In this document: piece by piece, positions 36,596 to 44,588 of the stretch
Position numbering within the stretch: position 1 is the stretch's first letter
Layout of the letters: each line of letters starts with the position of its first letter
Origin: M3007 sp964481485
GTDB lineage: Bacteria; Bacteroidota; Bacteroidia; Chitinophagales; Saprospiraceae
Assembly: GCA_964481485.1 (NCBI GenBank)
Contig: CAYZVM010000003.1
Coordinates: 1 to 64,000 of the forward strand
Reading direction: 5' to 3'
Length of the DNA stretch: 64,000 nucleotides
Notes under the pieces: generated by a model
Seen by the model: only the letters and a program-made list of their open reading frames with translations
The model's database searches: none
What the model was told of the DNA's origin: nothing
Program-made: the position numbers and the translations under genes

Positions 36596-37363
36596 TCAGT
36601 TCTGATTTTTCCTGAGAAACTCTTCAGCGAGGTTGAAAAAATTGGTTGCGCCCTTACTGTTCACATCGTACAATGCAACGGGCGTGTGCGACATGGGCGC
36701 TTCGGCCACGCGGCTGTTGCGGTGAATGATGGTCTCAAAAACGTAATCGTTCGAGCTGTTGCGCACTTCTTCCACGATGGCGTTGGCAAGACGCAAACGA
36801 CTGTCGTACATGGAGATAAGCAAACCTTCTACTTGCAAATGGGGGTTGTAGCCCTGCCGCACAAGAGTGATGGTATTCTTCAATTTTGCCAGACCCTCAA
36901 ACGAAAACATTTCGCACTGCACCGGAATCAGCACCGTGTCGGCGGCCACGAGGGCGTTCACGGTGATAAGGCCGAGCGAGGGCAGACAATCTATGAAAAT
37001 ATAGTCGTACTCATTGCGAAGTTCGCCGACCACGCCGCGCAAGATATATTCCCGATTGGGCTTGTCGGCCATTTCGAGGTCGGCGCCTACGAGGTCAATA
37101 TTGGACGGAAGCAGCCAAAGATTGGGTGTTTCCGTCGAGATGATAGCCTCGTGCGGGTCGGTACCATGCACCAGACAGTCGTACAAACTAACATTTTCGG
37201 TTGTGTCGGCTTGCCCCACGCCGGAAGAAGCATTGGCCTGCGGGTCGGCATCTATTAGGAGCACTTTTTTTTCCAAAATAGCCAGCGACGCGGCCAAGTT
37301 AATGGCGGTGGTTGTTTTGCCGACACCGCCTTTTTGGTTGGCGATGGTGATGACTTTGCCCAT
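36596..37363 (-). CDS. parA: Chromosome partitioning ATPase ParA (Soj)
   Basis: 255 residues from ATG 37363 (MGKVITIANQKGG), which is the normal family start. In-frame ATGs at 37375 and 37405 exist, but the longest would translate the upstream palindrome. It has the deviant Walker A KGGVGKTTTAINLA, Walker B region YIFIDCLPSLGLI with switch II, LIDADPQANASSG, and VLIPVQCEMFSFEGL. It is an ATP-dependent DNA-binding dimer that moves ParB-parS complexes. Immediate coupling to parB marks it as the chromosomal par operon rather than an orphan MinD/Mrp-type ATPase. Confidence 0.96.
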   Translation of the reverse strand: MGKVITIANQKGGVGKTTTAINLAASLAILEKKVLLIDADPQANASSGVGQADTTENVSLYDCLVHGTDPHEAIISTETPNLWLLPSNIDLVGADLEMADKPNREYILRGVVGELRNEYDYIFIDCLPSLGLITVNALVAADTVLIPVQCEMFSFEGLAKLKNTITLVRQGYNPHLQVEGLLISMYDSRLRLANAIVEEVRNSSNDYVFETIIHRNSRVAEAPMSHTPVALYDVNSKGATNFFNLAEEFLRKNQN

Positions 37364-37386
37364 ATTTTTCAGCATAATAGCGTATC

Positions 37387-37444
37387 GCCGACTGTTAGTC
37401 GGCATTTTGTTTTAATGGTTTCGATTGGCCGACTGCCAGTCGGC
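37387..37444. repeat. Pair of 17-bp palindromes before parA
   Basis: GCCGACT-GTT-AGTCGGC at 37387-37403 and GCCGACT-GCC-AGTCGGC at 37428-37444 differ only in the loop. They lie between the end of the UPF0173 gene and parA; the second touches the stop codon and could act as an attenuator. Confidence 0.85.
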
Positions 37445-37445
37445 G

Positions 37446-38135
37446 TTACTTTTCAATTTCAATTTGCGCTCCCAAGTTCATCAAAATCAATGTCTTGCCT
37501 TTTTCCGAAAAAGCATTTTTGGCTTCCGTGTGGTCAATTTTGATATAACCGAAGGTGTCGTAATGGCAGCCGATGATGCGGTCACATTGGATATAATCAG
37601 CGGCGATGGCCGCATCCGTATAATTCATCGTGAAATTGGAGCCGATGGGCAAGATGGCCGCGTCCAACTTTGGGCAGGTCATCGGGATGAGTTGCATATC
37701 CAGCGTGAGCGCCGTATCGCCGGCCACATAAAGCACACCATCGGGGGTGTCGAGCACAAAACCAACGGGTTCGCCCGCGTAGGAGCCGTCGGGAAAACTG
37801 CTGCTGTGGACGGCGTTCACCATTTTCACGCGACCAAAATCAAAATTCCACCAACCGCCTTTGTTCATGGGGTGTGTTTTGAAACCCTTTTCGGCATAGT
37901 GCGCGTGGATTTCCCAGATACCCACGATGGTCGCGTGGGGGTTGTTGCGCATCACCTTTCCCACATCGGCGATGTGGTCATTGTGGGCATGGGTGAGCAA
38001 GATGAAATCACAACGTATGACATTGACATCCAAGCCAGTAGCGAGCTGGTTGCCACTCACGAACGGGTCGAACAGCAGGCGTTTTCCGCCAGTTTCAACT
38101 TGGAAGCATGAATGTCCGTAGTAAGTAATTTTCAT
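37446..38135 (-). CDS. Metallo-beta-lactamase-fold metal-dependent hydrolase (UPF0173)
   Basis: 229 residues from ATG 38135 (MKITYYGHSCFQVE). The adjacent ATG at 38138 is equally possible, and longer starts would include the promoter. Hallmarks are the metal-binding HAHNDH in LLTHAHNDHIAD, Asp in VLYVAGDTALTLDM, and a late His in IIGCHYDTFGY. The family is UPF0173, close to the L-ascorbate-6-phosphate lactonase-like group (UlaG), whose physiological substrate is mostly unknown. It is cytosolic. It is read in the same direction as parAB, separated from it by a pair of palindromes. Confidence 0.9.
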   Translation of the reverse strand: MKITYYGHSCFQVETGGKRLLFDPFVSGNQLATGLDVNVIRCDFILLTHAHNDHIADVGKVMRNNPHATIVGIWEIHAHYAEKGFKTHPMNKGGWWNFDFGRVKMVNAVHSSSFPDGSYAGEPVGFVLDTPDGVLYVAGDTALTLDMQLIPMTCPKLDAAILPIGSNFTMNYTDAAIAADYIQCDRIIGCHYDTFGYIKIDHTEAKNAFSEKGKTLILMNLGAQIEIEK

Positions 38136-38145
38136 CATTGCCCGG

Positions 38146-38153
38146 CAAAGATA
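38146..38153 (-). promoter_or_regulatory. -7 promoter box of the UPF0173 gene
   Basis: TATCTTTG on the minus strand, an exact TAnnTTTG match about 10 bases before the ATG, implying a very short leader. Confidence 0.5.
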
Positions 38154-38297
38154 GGCGTGCATGAAACATTGCGTGGAACATTGGCGCGGGAAGTTATCCT
38201 CTCGTTTTCCACAGGTTGCCAACATCTCTCGGGCGGGCTATACAACTCATCTTTTTCGGACAACACAACAATTGCAGGATACATCGGAGCAACTATT

Positions 38298-38305
38298 TAC
38301 TTTTG
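38298..38305 (+). promoter_or_regulatory. -7 promoter box of rnd
   Basis: TACTTTTG, an exact TAnnTTTG match, with a TTG 23 bases upstream of it at 38272. Only 5 bases separate it from the ATG, so the mRNA may be leaderless. Confidence 0.45.
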
Positions 38306-38310
38306 GCCCC

Positions 38311-39480
38311 ATGAAATACCAAATACACTTCCTTGAACGGCAGCACGACTTCGACCGGGTGATGGATGCCTTGGCCACCGCGGATTGGGTTGGTTTCGAC
38401 ACAGAATTTGTCGGCGAAAAAACCTACATCCCCGTGCTTTGCCTCATTCAGGTCGTCGCCGGAAACGACATCTATCTCATTGATACACTGCGCATCAATG
38501 ATTTGCACAAACTCCTCGACATTCTCGAAGACCCGGATATTTTGAAAATCACCCACGCGGGCGACAACGATTACCGGCTGCTGAACACGCTCTACGGGAC
38601 GGTGCCGAAAAATACATTCGACACCCAAATCGCCGCCGGTTTTGTGGGGTACAACTACCCTGCTGGATTCGGCAAAATCGTTGAACGCGAGCTGCGCGTC
38701 ACTCTGGCCAAGAGCCACACCGTCGCCGATTGGGCGGCTCGGCCACTCGACCCAAAAGCATTGGACTATGCGGTAGAGGACGTGAAATACCTGCCCGACT
38801 TGCACGAACGACTCACCCGCAAACTCGTCCGCCATCGCCGGGAGGCTTGGACGCGCGAAGAAAACCGCAAGTGGGAGACCCCCGATTTTTACGTTGTTGA
38901 CCCCAATAAAGAACTGTTAGCCAACGACTTTGTCCACCAATTGGGATTTCAGGAAAAGGTGTTTCTGATGCGTCTTTATCGTTGGCGGGTCGAACGCGCC
39001 ATGGAATTGAACATCCCCAAAGAGCAGGCATTGCAAAGCAGGTTCATCAGTACGGTGTTGCGCGCCACGAAGGACGGCCCCGGTGCTTTCCGTTCCAACC
39101 GAACGTTGCCGGAAAATGTTTGGAAGAAAAACCTTGAAACGTGGCAAGAACTCTGGCGCAGGAAGGCCAATGACGAGGAAAAAGAATTTTTGGAGGCGAT
39201 ACCCAAACCCAAACCCGAAGACCCGGAGCGCGAATGGACGATGGAACTGCTGTACCATTTCGTAAAAAAGCAGTGCCTCGAACACGAAATCAGCGCGGCG
39301 CTGTTGCTTCCAAAAGGCGATTTCAACCGCCTCAAAGCCGGCAGCGACGACTTCGACCACGGGCTGCTCACCGGTTGGCGGGCGGAATTACTCGGCGAAG
39401 AATTGGTAGATTGGCTGCAAAAAGGGGGCAAAGTGGAAATGGCTTGGGGCGATGGGTTTTGCAAATTGACGATGGGATAA
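38311..39480 (+). CDS. rnd: Ribonuclease D-like 3'-5' exonuclease with HRDC domain
   Basis: 389 residues from ATG 38311 (MKYQIHFLERQHDF). DEDD-type exonuclease motifs: WVGFDTEFVGE (Asp, Glu), ITHAGDNDYRLL (Asp) and LDYAVEDVKYLPDLHERL (Tyr-x3-Asp), at about residues 25-190. The second half contains an HRDC-like helical region (EKVFLMRLYRWRVERAMELN) and a further helical tail. RNase D trims the 3' ends of tRNA precursors and other small RNAs in the cytosol. The length agrees with RNase D (about 375). A -7 box lies directly upstream. Confidence 0.93.
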   Translation: MKYQIHFLERQHDFDRVMDALATADWVGFDTEFVGEKTYIPVLCLIQVVAGNDIYLIDTLRINDLHKLLDILEDPDILKITHAGDNDYRLLNTLYGTVPKNTFDTQIAAGFVGYNYPAGFGKIVERELRVTLAKSHTVADWAARPLDPKALDYAVEDVKYLPDLHERLTRKLVRHRREAWTREENRKWETPDFYVVDPNKELLANDFVHQLGFQEKVFLMRLYRWRVERAMELNIPKEQALQSRFISTVLRATKDGPGAFRSNRTLPENVWKKNLETWQELWRRKANDEEKEFLEAIPKPKPEDPEREWTMELLYHFVKKQCLEHEISAALLLPKGDFNRLKAGSDDFDHGLLTGWRAELLGEELVDWLQKGGKVEMAWGDGFCKLTMG

Positions 39481-39581
39481 TTTTTAAACCGCAAAACCGC
39501 AAAATTGGAGAACAGCAAAATATAAATGCGTTATTTGGCATCCCCGAACTTCAGAAAGATTTGCGTGCCAAAAGAAGAACG

Positions 39582-41312
39582 ATGCCCAGACTGCTCGAAA
39601 TCAACAACTTAACCATAGACTTCTCTTCCGAGCGCGACACCACACGGGCGGTGGAAGGCATTTCAATTTATCTCAATCGCGGCGAGACTTTGGGTATCGT
39701 GGGTGAGTCTGGCTCTGGCAAATCCGTAACGGCGCTGTCAGTGATGCGCTTGCTGCCAAACAACGGGAGCGCCACATCGGGTGAAATTTTATTTCAACAA
39801 CCAGCAACGAACAACCAACAACGAACAACCAACAACGAACAACCAACCAACCTCCTCTCGCTTTCCCAGTCAAAACTTTCAAGTTTCAGAGGCGCAGAAA
39901 TCGCCATGATTTTCCAAGAGCCGATGACCTCGCTCAATCCCGTGTTTCGCTGTGGGCAACAGGTAGCAGAGGTGATTCAGTTGCACCAAAAGGTTTCTTT
40001 TGAAGAAGCCAAAGCGCAGACAATCAAACTTTTCGAGCGCGTGCAATTGCCAGACCCGGTGCGGATTTTTGAGGCATATCCACACCAAATCAGCGGCGGT
40101 CAAAAGCAGCGGGTGATGATTGCGATGGCGATGAGCTGCCGCCCCAGCATCCTTATTGCCGATGAGCCGACGACCGCGCTCGACGTGACGGTGCAAAAAA
40201 CAATCCTTGATTTGATGCGTGAATTGAAAGAAGAGGTCGGGCTTTCGATGTTGTTCATCAGCCACGATTTGGGCGTTATTTCCGAAATCTGCGACCGCGT
40301 CGTCGTCATGTTTCAGGGAAAAATCGTGGAAGAGGGCAGCGTGGAAAAAGTGCTGCGTTCGCCCGAACATCCTTACACCAAAGGCTTGGTCGCGTGCCGC
40401 CCTTCTTTGCACCACAAACTTTGGAGAATGCCCACAGTGTCGGATTTTTTGGAAAACAAAAACTACGAACCCCGGGTAGTCACGTCTGCCGAAACATCGT
40501 TGCGTAGAAAGTTGCTGTATGCGCAAAATCCTGTTTTACAGGTAAATAACCTCACCGTTCGCTATCCGGCAAAAAAGAACTGGTTGGGCCAGCCAATAAA
40601 ATGGCTGAACGCCGTGGATGATGTAAATTTTGACGTTTATCCCGGCGAAACATTTGGGTTGGCCGGTGAATCCGGCTGTGGAAAGACGACTTTGGGAAGA
40701 GCGATTGCCCGATTGACGGAGGTTTATTCGGGTGAGGTTTTTTACAACAATACCGATTTGCAGAAACTCGACGAGGAAGAATTCCGCCCCTATCGCCGCG
40801 ATATTCAGGTCGTTTTTCAAGACCCGTATTCTTCGCTCAATCCGCGCATGACCATCGGCGACGCTATCGTGGAACCCATGCAAGCACACAAAATCCACGA
40901 AAACGACCGCCGCCGCCACGATAAAGCTGTCGAACTGTTGGAAATCGTCGGCTTACAGGCCGACTATTTCCAACGATACCCGCACGAATTTTCAGGCGGT
41001 CAACGGCAACGGGTTTGTGTGGCGCGGGCGCTGGCGCTGGAACCCAAATTGTTGGTTTGCGATGAAATTGTGTCGTCGCTGGATGTGTCCATTCAGGCCA
41101 CGATGCTCAACCTGTTGATGGACTTGCAGGAAAAATTCGGCCTGACCTACCTGTTTATTTCACACGATTTGAGTGTCATCAAACAAATGTGCGACCGCCT
41201 GATGGTGATGAACCAAGGACGCATCGAGGCGCTCGGATTCCCGGAAGATATTTTTGAAAAACCCGAACGGGAATACGTCCGGCGATTGGTGGAGGCGATA
41301 CCGGGGAGGTAA
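39582..41312 (+). CDS. Dipeptide/oligopeptide ABC transporter, fused double ATPase (DppD-DppF type)
   Basis: 576 residues from ATG 39582 (MPRLLEINNLTIDF). The first ATPase has Walker A GESGSGKS at about 41, signature ISGGQKQRV at about 170 and Walker B ILIADEPTTALD at about 190. The second has GESGCGKTTLGRA, FSGGQRQRVCVARALAL and LLVCDEIVSSLDVSI. The OppD/F-type linker HPYTKGLV follows the first. It energises import of peptides through partner permeases that are not in this window. An Asn/Gln/Thr-rich insert at about residues 72-90 comes from a 14-bp tandem repeat and lies between Walker A and the Q-loop. Earlier in-frame codons overlap rnd and are rejected. Confidence 0.93.
   Translation: MPRLLEINNLTIDFSSERDTTRAVEGISIYLNRGETLGIVGESGSGKSVTALSVMRLLPNNGSATSGEILFQQPATNNQQRTTNNEQPTNLLSLSQSKLSSFRGAEIAMIFQEPMTSLNPVFRCGQQVAEVIQLHQKVSFEEAKAQTIKLFERVQLPDPVRIFEAYPHQISGGQKQRVMIAMAMSCRPSILIADEPTTALDVTVQKTILDLMRELKEEVGLSMLFISHDLGVISEICDRVVVMFQGKIVEEGSVEKVLRSPEHPYTKGLVACRPSLHHKLWRMPTVSDFLENKNYEPRVVTSAETSLRRKLLYAQNPVLQVNNLTVRYPAKKNWLGQPIKWLNAVDDVNFDVYPGETFGLAGESGCGKTTLGRAIARLTEVYSGEVFYNNTDLQKLDEEEFRPYRRDIQVVFQDPYSSLNPRMTIGDAIVEPMQAHKIHENDRRRHDKAVELLEIVGLQADYFQRYPHEFSGGQRQRVCVARALALEPKLLVCDEIVSSLDVSIQATMLNLLMDLQEKFGLTYLFISHDLSVIKQMCDRLMVMNQGRIEALGFPEDIFEKPEREYVRRLVEAIPGR
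39806..39847 (+). repeat. Three perfect 14-bp tandem repeats inside the peptide-transporter ATPase gene
   Basis: The unit AACGAACAACCAAC occurs three times without change (42 bp, a multiple of 3) with partial copies on both sides. It is translated as part of NNQQRTTNNEQPTN. Confidence 0.9.
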
Positions 41313-41340
41313 TTCATCTCCCCGCGAATTTTTTCCCCGC

Positions 41341-44300
41341 TTAATTATCCTTCTTTTTCTTCTTGAACGGATCCCACTGCTCCAACTTTTTCTTGGCCTC
41401 GTCTGTCGCTTTTTTGCCTTTGTCGCCGAGCACCTCGTCGGCTTTTTTTCCAGCAGCCTCACCGGCTTTGTCACCTAACTCTTTGGCAGCCTTGTCTTTA
41501 GCCTCTTGCAATTTTTTGTCGGCGATGGCTCTCAAGCTGTCGGCGGCTTTGTCGGCAGCAGCTTGGGCTTTTTCTTTGGCCTTGTCGAGTTCGCGGTCGG
41601 CGACATTTCTCAGCGAGTCTTTGGCTTTGTCCACGGTGGCCTGCACGGCAGCGCCGGCTTCTTCTTTCATGCTGCTTTCGCCGTCGGAGCCGAGTATTTT
41701 CATGGCCACTTTGGGACTGGCCAAAGAGCCGGAAAGGTCAAAACGGACATTGATGAATTCTCCCTGCGCGATGTTCACGCCGTATTTTCCCGCTTCTTTG
41801 GAAAGGAAATTGAGGCCAGAATTGGCGGCGGCGCCCGCTGCGCTTTTTTGCAAAGCGGAGCGCGGCGTTTTGGTCGTGATTTGGTAGCTCATTTCTTGAT
41901 TGAGGCCATGAGAGCCGCCAATCTGCATAGCCACGTCGCGCATTTGCACATTGAAAGGTTTGACCACCACTTTGCCATCTTTTATTTCAAACCAGTTTTT
42001 CGTGTTTTTCAATTCTAATTTGCTCAAATAATCAACACCCAATTTAGAACTGATGTCGCTCATGGGTTTGAAATTGTTGAACACCGCATTCAGCGTTTCC
42101 AAAAAACCGTCTGCCGTGAGCGTCGTAAAATCGGGCATCATGTCTTTGCCCAAAACACCGCTCATGGAAAGTGTGGTGTTGAATTTCCCGTCAATCAACT
42201 GCATCACCGGCGCGAGGGCTTTCACCGTTGCGAACGTTTGGAAGGCATCGCGGAAGCCCATGTTTTGCAGCGCCATGTCCATGTTGAAAGTAGGTTTGGC
42301 GGGATTTTGCGTGTTGTACTCGCCTTCCAACCCAATGAGGCCGCCTACTACATTGGCGGTCACGTCTTTCAATTTTGCCGAGCCATCTTTCACAACTACC
42401 TGTCCGTCAAGATTATTGAGGTCGTAGGTCGTGTATTTTATTTTTGCAAAATCGGCATTGATGGTCATGTCCACATTTTCCGGCACAAGCATTACCTCCT
42501 CAACGGGCGGCGGGGCGGCAGCAGTTTTGGCGGTGGCGGCGGTCGTGGCGGGGTCTTCCATGAATTGGTTGAGGTCAAAATAATTGGACTGCAAATTGAT
42601 GACGCCCGACACAGTTTGGTTGTCGAACATATAATTCCAGGCATTCAGGATTTTGCCGCTGCCGCGCAAATCGCTCGTCCCGATGTTCATGCCGAAGTTG
42701 TCCACCGTCATTTTGTTTGGCATGAAATGCCCTTTCATCGTCATATTGGTCAGGTCGTAAGTCTCGTATTTCAGGCGGTTGATTTTACCGTCCACCGTAA
42801 AATCCCACCTGTCGAAAACCTTTTCTGTGCTGGCCGTCGTGGTGCTTGGCACGTCACTCGGCACCTTGCCGCCATCGGCGGGGGTGGGTTCCATCCACTC
42901 GTTGGCGTTGAACAGGCCGGAGTAGAAATTGAGGCTGCCCGTCATGGTTTTGTTGGTGGAAAAATAGGCGAGGATGTTGTCAATGCTGCCCGAAGCCTTG
43001 AGGTCGCTGTTGCCGAGTTTTGCGTCAAAATTTTGAATATCAACTCGTTGTGGCGTGAGGCTCGCGGTGAGTTGGTTGATTTTGACGGGTGGCATATCGG
43101 CGGCTTTGTAACTGATGCCGCTCATGGCGAAGTTGCCTGCCATGTTGACCTGGTCGTATTTTGCCTGGTCTATCTGGCTCATGGCGGCCTTCATGGTCAC
43201 ATTGGCTTTGATGATGCCGGCGAGTTCCTGCACGCCCTCCACGGGGAAGGCTTTGGAGAGTTCGCCGAGGTTGAGCGTGCCGACGATTTTGGTGTCCACC
43301 GTCGGGTCAGATTCGGGGGTTTTCAGGTTGAAATATCCTTCGAGCGGGTTGGAACCGATGCGCAGGCTGAACTTCGGGATTTTCACCGTCATGTCGTTCA
43401 ATCGCGCGGAGGGGCTGTTGATGCTGGCGTCCACGTTGATGCTGCTCACGCCGAGCGGCAGGCTGGGGTATTTGAAATCGGCGTTTCCGACTTTAAAATC
43501 GAGTTTGAACGCCGGGTAGATTTTGTCGTTGTAGGTTCCTTTTGCAAAACCCGAAAACTGCACCGTGCCGTTGGCCTGCACGTCTTCGTAATCCTTTGTG
43601 TACGCGCCGGGAATAATGGAGAGCAGGCTCTTAAAAGTATTGGCAGGGGTGCCGAAAGTCAAGTCCATTCGGATGTCTTCGCTGTTCTCCGGCATCTGCA
43701 CCCAACCGTCGAGATTCAACTGCAACGCATTCACTTTCAAATCGTTGTTTTTAAAAGTGAACTTCATGTTTTTCATATCGGCAGCCAAAACGGCGTCCCA
43801 ATCGGCGCGGGCGTTGCGGAGGTATTGCATGCCGCCGTAGTTGACAGAAAGCCGTTCGACGGCGGTTTTCATCACAAAATCGTAGAGGTCGGCAGTGAAC
43901 TCGCCGGAGCCGGTGTGGTCCAGGCCATCGAGTTCGGCGCGCATATCGAGCCCCCGGTCGTCGTAGAGGATTTTGCCGTCCGTGATGCCGTAGCGTTCGA
44001 GTTTGATGGGGCTGGATTCGGCAGAAGTGGGGGTGGTGCTGCCAGCCGGCTCAGGCTTAGTGATGTCGTAGTTGGCATCCCCGTTGCTCAGCACGAACAC
44101 GCGGATGTCGGGTTTTTGAAAATATAAACCTTTGACAATGACTTCGCTGCCAAAAATGGCCGACCAGAGGTCAACGGCCACATCGAGCCGCTCGCATTGG
44201 ACGAGTTTCACACCCTCGAACGGGCCGGGGCCATTGGTCACTTCTAATCCTTCGAGGCCGACAGAGAGTTTCGGAAAGTTTCGGAAAACCGAAATGTCCA

Positions 44301-44451
44301 CGTCTTTGAAATCCACGGTGGCGGTCAGGCTTTCGTTCGCAGCAGTTTTGACCTGTGCGATGATTTCGTCTTTGAAAAAATAAGGCAGCGCGACAAGTGC
44401 GCCGATGAGGAGGACAAAAAAGATGGCGATGCCAAAAAGTAGTTTTTTCAT
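41341..44451 (-). CDS. AsmA-family envelope protein
   Basis: 1036 residues. An N-terminal membrane anchor (LLFGIAIFFVLLIGALVALPYFF) is followed by the AsmA N-terminal pattern (LTATVDFKDVDISVFRNFPKLSVGL). Long beta-rich stretches of the repeating beta-groove type carry the body, with an AsmA-like C-terminal part (YQITTKTPRSALQ, KYGVNIAQGEFINVRFDLSG). AsmA-like proteins are proposed to move phospholipid between the two membranes or to control outer-membrane assembly. The last 100 residues are an unusual Ala/Lys/Asp-rich tail of amphipathic helices (KAKDSLRNVADRELDKAKEK and similar) ending in a Lys cluster. It is probably in the periplasm, anchored to the inner membrane. Confidence 0.88.
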   Translation of the reverse strand: MKKLLFGIAIFFVLLIGALVALPYFFKDEIIAQVKTAANESLTATVDFKDVDISVFRNFPKLSVGLEGLEVTNGPGPFEGVKLVQCERLDVAVDLWSAIFGSEVIVKGLYFQKPDIRVFVLSNGDANYDITKPEPAGSTTPTSAESSPIKLERYGITDGKILYDDRGLDMRAELDGLDHTGSGEFTADLYDFVMKTAVERLSVNYGGMQYLRNARADWDAVLAADMKNMKFTFKNNDLKVNALQLNLDGWVQMPENSEDIRMDLTFGTPANTFKSLLSIIPGAYTKDYEDVQANGTVQFSGFAKGTYNDKIYPAFKLDFKVGNADFKYPSLPLGVSSINVDASINSPSARLNDMTVKIPKFSLRIGSNPLEGYFNLKTPESDPTVDTKIVGTLNLGELSKAFPVEGVQELAGIIKANVTMKAAMSQIDQAKYDQVNMAGNFAMSGISYKAADMPPVKINQLTASLTPQRVDIQNFDAKLGNSDLKASGSIDNILAYFSTNKTMTGSLNFYSGLFNANEWMEPTPADGGKVPSDVPSTTTASTEKVFDRWDFTVDGKINRLKYETYDLTNMTMKGHFMPNKMTVDNFGMNIGTSDLRGSGKILNAWNYMFDNQTVSGVINLQSNYFDLNQFMEDPATTAATAKTAAAPPPVEEVMLVPENVDMTINADFAKIKYTTYDLNNLDGQVVVKDGSAKLKDVTANVVGGLIGLEGEYNTQNPAKPTFNMDMALQNMGFRDAFQTFATVKALAPVMQLIDGKFNTTLSMSGVLGKDMMPDFTTLTADGFLETLNAVFNNFKPMSDISSKLGVDYLSKLELKNTKNWFEIKDGKVVVKPFNVQMRDVAMQIGGSHGLNQEMSYQITTKTPRSALQKSAAGAAANSGLNFLSKEAGKYGVNIAQGEFINVRFDLSGSLASPKVAMKILGSDGESSMKEEAGAAVQATVDKAKDSLRNVADRELDKAKEKAQAAADKAADSLRAIADKKLQEAKDKAAKELGDKAGEAAGKKADEVLGDKGKKATDEAKKKLEQWDPFKKKKKDN

Positions 44452-44588
44452 GGTGCAAGTATTCGCCGCGTCTCTGCGGTTAGTCGTTGTTATTTAACAC
44501 AGCAAAGAAAACGATGTTTGACAAACTATCTTTTGCATAAATATGAAAAGGAATTTCTGGAACGGAAATGTGGCTGTATGCTCCGAAT

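Noticed and set aside
35600..37500. parS site near parAB
   Set aside because: No 16-bp TGTTTCACGTGAAACA-like sequence was found; the GCCGACT palindromes have a different sequence and a 3-base loop.
42238..44127. Long open frame of about 630 codons on the plus strand opposite the AsmA-like gene
   Set aside because: It is antisense to a clear AsmA-family protein; its His/Val-rich composition is the typical mirror of a GC-biased coding strand, with no domain, signal or promoter.
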